From the NCBI GenBank assembly GCA_003228395.1, contig QIDJ01000055.1:1-7172 (forward strand): a stretch of 7,172 nt of DNA, written 5' to 3'. The first letter of the stretch is position 1. Every line of letters begins with the position of its first letter. Of the stretch, positions 1 to 6,736 are shown one piece after another. The notes beneath the pieces are model-generated. The model was not told the origin of the DNA and ran no database searches. It saw nothing but the letters and a program-made list of their open reading frames with translations. A program made the translations under genes and the position numbers. The stretch is from Flammeovirgaceae bacterium. GTDB lineage: Bacteria; Bacteroidota; Bacteroidia; Cytophagales; Cyclobacteriaceae.

Positions 1-707
1 ACCAGCAATTTAAGGCCGATATAACCAAAAACAGCCCCCATAAGTAATCCGCCGATCACTTCGGTGCCAAACAGGAATGCAACTGTACCGACAGAAATTT
101 CTGCCCCGCCATGTCCGCCTGTGGCTGCAGGAAAAGCAATTCCCAGAATGGTCAGAAACACCACCACACCCACACCGTCATTAAACAGGGATTCACCGGC
201 AATCTGTGATTCTAGATTTTTGGAAACATGGGTTTGTTTGATCATTGCCAGTACGGCGATCGGGTCTGTAGGCGAGATCAAAGCGCCGAAAAGAAGGCAA
301 TAAATGTAATCAAGATGTAAACCTACATACGGCAGAAGAAAATAGATGGCAGTACCTACCAGAAATGTTGAAGTGATTACGCCGAAGGTTGCCAATATAA
401 GAATTGTCCATTTCTCTTTTCCCATTGTTCTCAGGTCCATTTCAAGGGCTCCGGCAAAAAGCAGAAAACTCAACATTACTTTGAACAGCACATCAGAGAA
501 ATTATATTGTTCCATCAGGTTGGTTGACAGGTCTTTAAGGGTACGGAACAGCGTTTCGCCGAAAATAATGAACAATGACAATGATAAAGCAAGTATCATT
601 AATCCGATGGTGGACGGTAGTTTGAGAAATTTCACATTCATCAGCAGAAAGAATGCCGCCATAACTACCAGTAACGTAATAAAATCAAGAACTTCAAGAT
701 GCGCCAT
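1..707 (-). CDS. CPA1-family Na+(K+)/H+ antiporter, N-terminal part (3' end beyond the window)
   Basis: An integral inner-membrane exchanger that swaps cytoplasmic Na+ or K+ for protons, serving pH and salt homeostasis. The reverse strand reads open from an ATG at 707 to the left edge, giving 235 complete codons with no stop. The translation is very hydrophobic, with likely membrane spans near residues 6-26, 33-50, 71-90, 101-126, 133-156, 174-195 and 210-233. Two family hallmarks are present: GALISPTDPIAVLAM around residues 141-155, with the Thr147-Asp148 pair, and ESLFNDGVGVVVF around residues 172-184, with the Asn176-Asp177 pair. In NhaP-type CPA1 antiporters these acidic residues form the ion-binding site. 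The segment GGHGG after the sixth span is a His/Gly-rich loop. Members of this family usually have about 400-550 residues, so roughly half is missing, including any C-terminal regulatory domain. The gene diverges from the one starting near 894. No Shine-Dalgarno is evident before the ATG. The family call is firm; ion specificity cannot be read from sequence. Confidence 0.9.
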   Translation of the reverse strand, partial: MAHLEVLDFITLLVVMAAFFLLMNVKFLKLPSTIGLMILALSLSLFIIFGETLFRTLKDLSTNLMEQYNFSDVLFKVMLSFLLFAGALEMDLRTMGKEKWTILILATFGVITSTFLVGTAIYFLLPYVGLHLDYIYCLLFGALISPTDPIAVLAMIKQTHVSKNLESQIAGESLFNDGVGVVVFLTILGIAFPAATGGHGGAEISVGTVAFLFGTEVIGGLLMGAVFGYIGLKLL

Positions 708-893
708 GTTTTAAGGGTTAAGTCAAAAAATAATTATAAACATCCATCCATTTATTCCGGATGCTGACAAGGCTCAATTTAGCTAATCATTTTCCCAAAT
801 AAAAATTAAATGTACATCAGGTGAAATAGAATGAATCGAATGGGCTGTTTTTGCGTTAAAAACATAAATTTACAAACCAAACAAAGCTACATG
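708..893. other. AT-rich divergent intergenic region
   Basis: This gap separates the leftward antiporter gene from the rightward gene starting at 894, so it should carry promoters for both. I found no full match to the Bacteroidota pattern (TTG, 19-21 nt, TAnnTTTG) in either direction. The best rightward -7 candidate is TAAATTTA at 865-872, seven of eight consensus positions, without a well-placed -33 element. A leftward candidate just upstream of the antiporter has one T too many between TA and TTTG. An AGGTGA at 819-824 sits six bases before the ATG at 831 and resembles a Shine-Dalgarno. It would favour a longer form of the next gene, but such sequences are seldom used in this phylum. No RNA gene or repeat is evident. 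Confidence 0.5.
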
Positions 894-2351
894 ATGAATT
901 TACTAAGAAAGCTTACCACAAAAGGTAGGGCGCTCCGGTTGAACCTCGATAGAAAAATTTATGGTTCATTTGCTGAAATCGGAGGCGGTCAGGAGGTGGC
1001 AGCGCTGTTTTTTAAAGTTGGAAGTGCATCCGGAACCATCGCCAAAACCATATCCGCCTATGATATGAGTTTTAGCGACGCCATTTACGGGAGTACCTCA
1101 CGGTATGTGTGCGAGGAACGCCTTTTGCAAATGCTGGACAAAGAATTCGGATTGTTGCAAAAAAGGCTGACAGAAGAGGCGAAAGACACCCGCTTTTTTG
1201 CATTTGCCAATACGATCGAAACAATCAACTACAGTAAAACCAATCAGGGCCACGGATGGATTGGCGTTCGGTTTCAGTTATCGCCAATGGCGCCACCCAA
1301 TGACTGCATAATTCATATCAGGCTAAAAGATACCAATGCCAACTGGCAGCAGGAAGCGCTGGGTTATATTGGTGTAAACCTGATATTTGCATGTTTTCAT
1401 CTTGAAGATCCGGAAGAATTGCTCATCTCGATTGTTGACAACCTGGATAAGGGGAGGGTTGAAGTGGATATGTTCCGCATCAGCGGTCCGGATTTCAAAC
1501 ATGTGGATAACAGGCTGATGAGCCTGCTTTTGGTTAAAAATGGTATGAGCAGGCTGGCAATGTTTGACCGGAACGGGCATGTTATGCAGCCATCAGAATC
1601 ATTGTATAAAAAAAATGTCCTGATTTTACGCGGACGCTTCCGGCCTGTCACACACGTGAATGTGGATATGATGCTCTCCGGATACAGGCAATTCTGTAAA
1701 GAACCTGAGGTGGATAAAGATAATATCATGACCCTGGCGGAGCTTAATCTGAGAGATCTTAAAAAGAAAGGGGATAAAATTGATCTTACAGAATACCTAC
1801 ATACGGTGGATCTCCTGAACTCCCTTGGACAAAATGTGATTATCTCGAGTTATGGTGAGTATTACCGGCTCGTGAGATATTTGTCTCAGTTTACACGTAA
1901 TTGTAAAATTGGTATCATACTGGGAATTTACAACCTGCATAATATTTTTGATGAATCATATTATGAGGATCTGATCGGTGGAATTCTGGAAGCCTTTGGT
2001 ATTTTGTTCGGGCGTAATGTGAAACTTTATGTATATCCGTCGTTGAATCGCAAAGCGCCTCAGGATCTTTACCGTATCAGCGATTTTAAAATATCTGATA
2101 AATTAATATCATTGTTGAATTACCTGACCACTAATAGCAAGATCGCGGGCTTGCCTGATGCAAATGTGGATAATCTGAAAATTATTTCGGATAAAGTGCT
2201 GGAAATGATACGTACCAATAAACCCGGATGGGAGGAATTTGTGCCAAACAAAGTATCCGAAACAATAAAAATGTACGGGATGTTCGATTATCCGGGTGAT
2301 CCGTTGCCCAACAAACGTAAATTCAGCCGGGTTAAAAAAACCGAAGCATAA
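894..2351 (+). CDS. Conserved protein of unknown function, about 485 residues
   Basis: I recognise the family by its sequence character but not by a proven function. From memory, relatives occur widely in bacteria and carry conflicting labels such as TonB-dependent receptor or nicotinate-nucleotide adenylyltransferase. Neither fits: there is no signal peptide, plug or beta-barrel pattern, and no NadD-type FDPxHxGH motif. Recognisable conserved stretches, numbered from the start used here, are KIYGSFAEIGGGQEVA (21-36) followed by a Ser/Gly-rich GSASGTIAKTISAYDMSFSD stretch, then FANTIETINY and GHGWIGVRFQL. A later FGRNVKLYVYP and a C-terminal KPGWEEFVPNKV complete the set. The protein appears soluble and cytoplasmic, without membrane spans. 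The start is uncertain. The frame opens at an ATG at 831, preceded by AGGTGA, with ATGs also at 840, 891 and 894. I chose 894 because the conserved part begins directly after it and the 21 extra residues are Cys-containing and unlike the rest. It converges on smc, 157 bp away. Confidence 0.85.
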   Translation: MNLLRKLTTKGRALRLNLDRKIYGSFAEIGGGQEVAALFFKVGSASGTIAKTISAYDMSFSDAIYGSTSRYVCEERLLQMLDKEFGLLQKRLTEEAKDTRFFAFANTIETINYSKTNQGHGWIGVRFQLSPMAPPNDCIIHIRLKDTNANWQQEALGYIGVNLIFACFHLEDPEELLISIVDNLDKGRVEVDMFRISGPDFKHVDNRLMSLLLVKNGMSRLAMFDRNGHVMQPSESLYKKNVLILRGRFRPVTHVNVDMMLSGYRQFCKEPEVDKDNIMTLAELNLRDLKKKGDKIDLTEYLHTVDLLNSLGQNVIISSYGEYYRLVRYLSQFTRNCKIGIILGIYNLHNIFDESYYEDLIGGILEAFGILFGRNVKLYVYPSLNRKAPQDLYRISDFKISDKLISLLNYLTTNSKIAGLPDANVDNLKIISDKVLEMIRTNKPGWEEFVPNKVSETIKMYGMFDYPGDPLPNKRKFSRVKKTEA

Positions 2352-2402
2352 GTACATAGGGGTTTTTAGCGGGGTTTATTTTGTATGGAGGAATAATACC
2401 CT

Positions 2403-2447
2403 GGCACAAATACGTGCATGGGTGTCAGCGTGGTCCCGACTTGTGCC
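2403..2447. repeat. Inverted repeat in a locally GC-rich patch between convergent genes
   Basis: GGCACAA at 2403-2409 is exactly complementary to TTGTGCC at 2441-2447, with 31 bases between. Inside the loop, GGG at 2420-2422 could pair with CCC at 2435-2437, giving a longer imperfect hairpin. The patch from about 2401 to 2449 is visibly richer in G and C than the gap around it. It lies between the stop codons of the unknown gene (2351) and smc (2509), where a bidirectional transcription end is expected. The large loop and the lack of a clean T-run make it a poor intrinsic terminator. It could instead be a small dispersed repeat or a relic of inserted DNA. The rest of the 157-bp gap holds two GGGGTTT direct repeats near 2360-2378 and no convincing gene. 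Confidence 0.4.
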
Positions 2448-2508
2448 TGTATTTATTAACAAAGTTGAAGGAGAGACAAGATCACGTGCTATTTTATATG
2501 AAATCAGA

Positions 2509-5500
2509 TCAGGCAAGCTGGCGGAGATCAACCGGCACGAGTTTAGATATGCCCTGTTCTGCCATTGTAATACCATAAATAATATCAGTGCTGGTCATAG
2601 TGCGTTTATTGTGTGTTACGATGATAAACTGTGAGTCCCGTGAAAACGTATGAACGATTTGATTGAATTTGTCAATATTTGCATCGTCAAGCGGGGCATC
2701 CACCTCATCAAAAATACAGAATGGGGCAGGCTTCAACAGGTAAATGGCAAAAAGCAGGGAGGTAGCAGTAAGCGTTTTTTCCCCTCCTGAAAGCTGATTG
2801 ATTGTCAGGGGTTTCTTTCCTTTCGGTTTTGCTATGATCTCTATAGAGGAATCCAGCGGACTCTCATAATCTGACAATACCAGATCACAGTCATCGTGTT
2901 CGGTAAACAACGACCTGAAAACGCCGATAAAATTGGTTTTTATTTGTTCGAAGGCTTCAAGAAATGTTGCTTTGGCAACCATGTCGATCTCCCCAATGGT
3001 AGTAAGCAGTGATTCTTTTGCTTTTTCCAGATCTTCCTTTTGTGCGGTAATAAAAGCATGACGCTCCTGAATTTCTTCATAGGCATCCATAGCCATTGGA
3101 TTTATCGGGCCCATGATTTCAAGCCGGTGGCGTATTTTTTCAACCTTTTGCCTCATTTCTTCTTCATCGCCGCCGGCGTCTGCATCAGTTATATCTTTTA
3201 GGGTATCGATATTGATATTGAATTCCACTGACAGCCTTTCTTTTACCCCATTCAATTCAATTTTTATATCACTCAGCTTATGGTGCATTTCCATAAGTAT
3301 CGAATCAATGCTTTCGCGCCGGTGCTGAATTTCACGTTCTTCTTTTTCGGTCTTATCTATTTCTCCCCGGGCGTTATAATATCTTTTTTCAGCCTCGTTC
3401 ACAGATTTTTCATGGACATCTTTTTCGGTGTACATACGAACAAGCCGGTCATCGCCCGAGGTCGTCTTTTCAATCAATTCCTTGATTTCAGCCTCGTTTA
3501 TTTTCAACTCCTTCGTATTTTTAAGAATTCGTTCCTGTGTGGCTTCAAGCGTGTTCTTTTTATAGCTGATCTCCTGATCGATGCTGCTGACGCGGTTTTC
3601 CTGCTGATGGAAGAAAATATTTTCTTCATTAAACGCAGTACTTCTATCATTGTAAAGTTGATTTTGCTCTTTCAGCTTTTCCTGAAATTCCCTGAGTTTT
3701 GAATCAATTCCGACAAGCTCCTTTTCTTCGGATGTGCTCTTCGGTTTTAGTTTTGTTACTTCTGCATCGAGGTGTTTCCTGTCTGCAATCAAATCCTCTT
3801 TTTTCAGGTCCGCGCTGTTAAGCATGGTTGAATATTGTTCATACTTTGTGCTTACTGCAATGTATTGTTCATTGATATGGTTGATTTCTTCCTGAAGCGA
3901 ATCAAGCTCGGTTTCATGTGTGCTTTTTTTCAATTCGTCCAGTTCATTATTTTTTTCTTTGAGGGTACCTTCTACTTTTTGTAATTGTTTTTGCAGTTTT
4001 TTAATTTCTTTGTCAAGTTTTTCAAGGTTTTTGGCGCGCCCTATTTTTTTACCTTCAAATAAACCGACTGATCCGCCTGAAATACTGAAGCGTCGTTTAG
4101 TAATTTTTCCGTTTTTTGTAATAAAAATGCAATCTTCATCATCCGGGATCCGGGTATCGCTGTCTTCAGTCAGATACACTTCATTAAGAAGATGACTGAT
4201 GAGTTTTTTATACCTGCTGTCATATTCTACGATTTCGGATGCCGGAAATGCATTGTTGAAGATTTTGGAAGGAGCAGAATGGAATTCCTTAAATTTTTCA
4301 AGAATAAAGAAGTGTGCACGCCCTTTGGATGCGTCACTGAGAAGGTTTACAGCTTTATAGGCATCGGCTTCTTTTTCCACAACATAATAGTTCATCAAGG
4401 GCTCAAGATAGTTTTCGATTGTCACCCTGTATGCTTCATCGCAACTGATAATGTCGGAGAGTAATGGCACATTTTTACCCCATCCCGAGTCTTTGGTCAA
4501 AAATTTGATAGCTTCAGGGAATCCCTCCAGGCTATCAACCAATGATTTGGTGAGGTTGTACTCATTCTGCCGTGCATCCAGTTTACGGGCAAGCTGGCTG
4601 AGTTCTTCGCGAATTACTTCAATGGTATTTTCAGTGGATTCAACCCTGTCTTTAAGTTTAGCATCCGAACTTTTGATTTTTTCCAGCCCCAGCGTCTTTT
4701 TGTCCAACTGCTCCAGAAGCTCTTTCGATTTTTTTTCAAATGCGATCAGGCTTGCGCTTTGCTCCGAAGTATCTGTAGCGGTTTTTTCAATTTCCTGCCT
4801 GAGCGAAGCTATCTGTATTTCCTTGATTTCTAACGACTTTCTAATCTGAAATACTTCTTCACGTTTGCTTTTATACACTTCTTCAAGCGCATTCACCTCT
4901 TCCTGCAGCAAGTTTGTTTTTGATTGCTGTAATTCCTTAACATCACGTAATTCCTCCAGCTTTTCCTTCAGGTCTATGCGTATTTTTTCCGCATTTTCTT
5001 TTTCATGAATAAGGCTGTTTATACTGAACGAAGCACGTTCGTGGCTTTTCTTGTCCTGTTCAATCTGTTCTTTCAGGTTTTCGCTTTTGTCTTTGAGAAA
5101 ACGAAGCCGTTCATTCTTGATTTGCTTATCGCTTTCATATTGCCGGATACTGTTTACATGGTCATTGAGCTCTTTTTGTTTAGCCGCCAGCGCTTTTTCT
5201 TTTAGAATCAAGTCGGCTTTCAGATTTTCGAGCGCGGCTTCCATTTCTGCGATTTGCTTCGTGAGCCCAATTTTCTTGTCGTTTTCTTCTTCAATTTTCT
5301 TGCTGAGACTCTGAAATGCCGTATTGTACTCCTTCATGTTGATCCGGGCCAGTTGAATGCTCAATTCCTTGTATTCATCCTTTAGCTTGTAGTATTTTTT
5401 TGCCTGCCGGGCCTGTTTTTCAAGTGACTTAAGGTTTTTGTCGATTTCGTATAGCAGGTCTTCCACGCGCTCCAGGTCGGCATCCGTATCCTCAAGCCTG

Positions 5501-6036
5501 CGAAGTGTTTCCTTTTTACGTTTTCTGAATTTTGAAATACCGGCTGCTTCTTCAAAAAGACTGTGACGCGAATTGTCTTTATCATTCAGGATGTCGTCCA
5601 CCATTGCGAGTTCAATAATCGCATACGTATTAGACGTGACACCGGTATCCATAAACAAGCTTGTAATATCCTTGAGCCTGCATTTTACACCGTTTAATTC
5701 ATACTCCCCTTCGCCTGACCGGTAGTATCTGCGTGTAATGGTAACATTTGAATATTCAGTCGGAAGGATGTTTTTGGTATTGCTGAAACTCAGTGACACT
5801 TCTGCCATCTGTAGCGGTTTGCGCTTTTTGGTTCCATTAAAAATAATATTCTCCATCTTATCCGATCTGAGCGTTTTGGTACGCTGCTCACCAAGCACCC
5901 ATCTGATAGCATCTACGATATTTGATTTCCCGCACCCGTTAGGACCTACAATTCCGGTAATACCCTTGTCGAAATGAATAATGGTTTTATCACCAAAACT
6001 CTTAAATCCTTTAATTTCCAGTTTCTCTAACTCCAT
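2509..6036 (-). CDS. smc: Chromosome segregation protein SMC (structural maintenance of chromosomes ATPase)
   Basis: A condensin ATPase that dimerises and, with ScpA and ScpB, loads at origin-proximal sites and extrudes DNA loops to align and separate sister chromosomes. All parts of the family are present in 1175 residues, close to the usual bacterial length. The N-terminal head has Walker A GPNGCGKS (31-38, Lys37), VLGEQ (47-51) and the arginine-finger equivalent Arg57. FEEAAGISKFR (161-171) leads into the first coiled coil, roughly 172-500. The hinge spans about 505-660, from GFPEAIKFL to ISGGSVG. A second coiled coil runs to about 1010. The C-terminal head carries LSGGE (1082-1086), Walker B CIFDE with catalytic Glu1111, the D-loop DAPLDDAN, and the switch histidine in IVTHNKR. 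The GQG motif common in other bacterial SMCs before the coiled coil is replaced by IIELAMVDD (140-148), which I associate with Bacteroidota. The ATG at 6036 gives the standard N-terminus. The gene is transcribed alone; scpA and scpB are not in the window. Confidence 0.98.
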   Translation of the reverse strand: MELEKLEIKGFKSFGDKTIIHFDKGITGIVGPNGCGKSNIVDAIRWVLGEQRTKTLRSDKMENIIFNGTKKRKPLQMAEVSLSFSNTKNILPTEYSNVTITRRYYRSGEGEYELNGVKCRLKDITSLFMDTGVTSNTYAIIELAMVDDILNDKDNSRHSLFEEAAGISKFRKRKKETLRRLEDTDADLERVEDLLYEIDKNLKSLEKQARQAKKYYKLKDEYKELSIQLARINMKEYNTAFQSLSKKIEEENDKKIGLTKQIAEMEAALENLKADLILKEKALAAKQKELNDHVNSIRQYESDKQIKNERLRFLKDKSENLKEQIEQDKKSHERASFSINSLIHEKENAEKIRIDLKEKLEELRDVKELQQSKTNLLQEEVNALEEVYKSKREEVFQIRKSLEIKEIQIASLRQEIEKTATDTSEQSASLIAFEKKSKELLEQLDKKTLGLEKIKSSDAKLKDRVESTENTIEVIREELSQLARKLDARQNEYNLTKSLVDSLEGFPEAIKFLTKDSGWGKNVPLLSDIISCDEAYRVTIENYLEPLMNYYVVEKEADAYKAVNLLSDASKGRAHFFILEKFKEFHSAPSKIFNNAFPASEIVEYDSRYKKLISHLLNEVYLTEDSDTRIPDDEDCIFITKNGKITKRRFSISGGSVGLFEGKKIGRAKNLEKLDKEIKKLQKQLQKVEGTLKEKNNELDELKKSTHETELDSLQEEINHINEQYIAVSTKYEQYSTMLNSADLKKEDLIADRKHLDAEVTKLKPKSTSEEKELVGIDSKLREFQEKLKEQNQLYNDRSTAFNEENIFFHQQENRVSSIDQEISYKKNTLEATQERILKNTKELKINEAEIKELIEKTTSGDDRLVRMYTEKDVHEKSVNEAEKRYYNARGEIDKTEKEEREIQHRRESIDSILMEMHHKLSDIKIELNGVKERLSVEFNINIDTLKDITDADAGGDEEEMRQKVEKIRHRLEIMGPINPMAMDAYEEIQERHAFITAQKEDLEKAKESLLTTIGEIDMVAKATFLEAFEQIKTNFIGVFRSLFTEHDDCDLVLSDYESPLDSSIEIIAKPKGKKPLTINQLSGGEKTLTATSLLFAIYLLKPAPFCIFDEVDAPLDDANIDKFNQIVHTFSRDSQFIIVTHNKRTMTSTDIIYGITMAEQGISKLVPVDLRQLA

Positions 6037-6077
6037 GAATCAAATAAAAAAATTAACATACGGAATATCGGTATGAA

Positions 6078-6109
6078 TTGCTCAAAAGTAAATTAATTTT
6101 TTATTTTTG
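6078..6109 (+). promoter_or_regulatory. Bacteroidota-type promoter for the gene at 6119
   Basis: TATTTTTG at 6102-6109 matches all fixed positions of the -7 consensus TAnnTTTG used by the primary sigma factor of Bacteroidota. TTG at 6078-6080 lies 21 nt upstream, within the usual spacing to the -33 element. A transcript would begin a few bases after 6109, around 6113-6117, leaving only about 2-6 nt before the ATG at 6119. The reverse strand of the same gap must also carry the smc promoter. There I see only weak candidates, such as TTTATTTG (6048-6041), one mismatch from consensus and without a -33 partner. AT-rich sequence makes chance matches possible, but both boxes with correct spacing is fair support. 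Confidence 0.6.
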
Positions 6110-6118
6110 TTTAACGCT

Positions 6119-6646
6119 ATGGAAAATCCTGAAATACTATTTTACATTGTTGCCGGTTTACTCTATTTTCTGTTGAGAGGAAGAAAGAAAAAGAAAAAAA
6201 CCATTTCCCCGCCAAAACCGGCCCGTGAGCGTAGTGAGAAGGAAAGCGGACACCCGGCAGAAGAACCTCAGTTATCCTTTGAGGAACTTCTGAAAGAACT
6301 TACCGGCCAGGCTGCTAAAACTGCGCCCGATCCTGTAAAAGAACAGAAACCTGTACCGGAAACAGAATATAAGCCCAAGCCGCTTGTATCAGAAACCAGA
6401 CCGCTACCCTCATTTGATGATAGAAAAATAAAAGAAAAATTTAAAAAGGCTACAGGCGATAAAAAGCTGAAAACAATTTCTGATATTGTAGAGGAACAAA
6501 AAGATGTTTTATCTGGCCGTTTTAAAGGGTTTAGAATTAAAGAAGAGGAAAATAAGCTTGCTGCAGAGTTGAAAGCGATGCTGCGGGACTCAGGAGATGT
6601 AAAAAAAGCGGTTGTACTGGCTGAAATTCTAAACAGGAGGTATTAA
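6119..6646 (+). CDS. Small membrane-anchored protein of unknown function
   Basis: A 175-residue protein I cannot assign to a function. Residues about 4-22 (ILFYIVAGLLYFLL and flanks) form one hydrophobic segment. A strongly basic RGRKKKKK stretch follows directly, so by the positive-inside rule the rest should face the cytoplasm. The middle, about 30-115, is rich in Pro, Lys and Glu and probably disordered, apart from a short acidic helix-like SFEELLKELTG. The C-terminal 60 residues are charged and probably helical, ending in KKAVVLAEILNRRY. I recall this type of tail (a phrase like KAxxLxEILNRKY at the extreme C-terminus) from other Bacteroidota hypothetical proteins. The reading frame also opens with TTG at 6107, but that codon overlaps the predicted -7 box, so ATG at 6119 is the likelier start. 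No Shine-Dalgarno is possible on the short leader. It diverges from smc with an 82-bp gap and converges on the TonB-like gene. Confidence 0.85.
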   Translation: MENPEILFYIVAGLLYFLLRGRKKKKKTISPPKPARERSEKESGHPAEEPQLSFEELLKELTGQAAKTAPDPVKEQKPVPETEYKPKPLVSETRPLPSFDDRKIKEKFKKATGDKKLKTISDIVEEQKDVLSGRFKGFRIKEEENKLAAELKAMLRDSGDVKKAVVLAEILNRRY

Positions 6647-6677
6647 ACAAATTGCCTGACTAACCTTTCAACAAAAC

Positions 6678-6693
6678 GGCAATAGCTATTGCC
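6678..6693 (-). terminator. Perfect 16-bp palindrome, likely intrinsic terminator of the TonB-like gene
   Basis: GGCAATAGCTATTGCC is its own reverse complement and folds into a 6-bp stem with an AGCT loop. Read leftward, it is followed by GTTTTGTT, a T-rich run suited to termination, and it lies 43 bp past the stop of the minus-strand gene ending at 6737. Read rightward, it is preceded by A-rich sequence and followed by TATAATAAGG, so it may work weakly for the plus-strand gene ending at 6646. A second, overlapping hairpin is possible: TGCCT (6690-6694) with AGGCA (6701-6705) around ATAATA. The stem is short and moderately stable, which limits confidence. Confidence 0.5.
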
Positions 6694-6736
6694 TATAATA
6701 AGGCATATTCCAATTAACATAAAAATCAGGCTGAGA

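Noticed and set aside
64..714. Two plus-strand open frames across the antiporter region
   Set aside because: The minus strand encodes an unmistakable CPA1 antiporter with TDP and ND motifs over the same bases.
741..763. CATCC / GGATG inverted repeat as an operator or terminator
   Set aside because: The arms are only 5 bp with a 13-base spacer in low-complexity sequence, within chance expectation.
2402..2418. Sigma-54-like promoter, TGGCAC followed by TGCA
   Set aside because: The GG and GC pairs are separated by 11 bases instead of the required 10, the -12 element is GTGCA and not TTGCA, and no gene starts downstream on that strand.
2296..2634. Open frames on both strands across the convergent gap (also 2376-2576 and 2381-2578)
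   Set aside because: They overlap the 3' ends of both real genes, show no family resemblance, and the smc reading frame explains 2509 onward fully.
3280..4849. Several plus-strand open frames inside smc
   Set aside because: They are antisense to a well-supported coding region and their Phe/Ser-rich translations are typical of reading a Lys/Glu-rich coiled coil backwards.
6181..6202. A-rich run in the small membrane protein as a programmed slippage site
   Set aside because: It simply encodes the polybasic stretch, the frame continues intact to a plausible C-terminus, and no alternative-frame product is evident.
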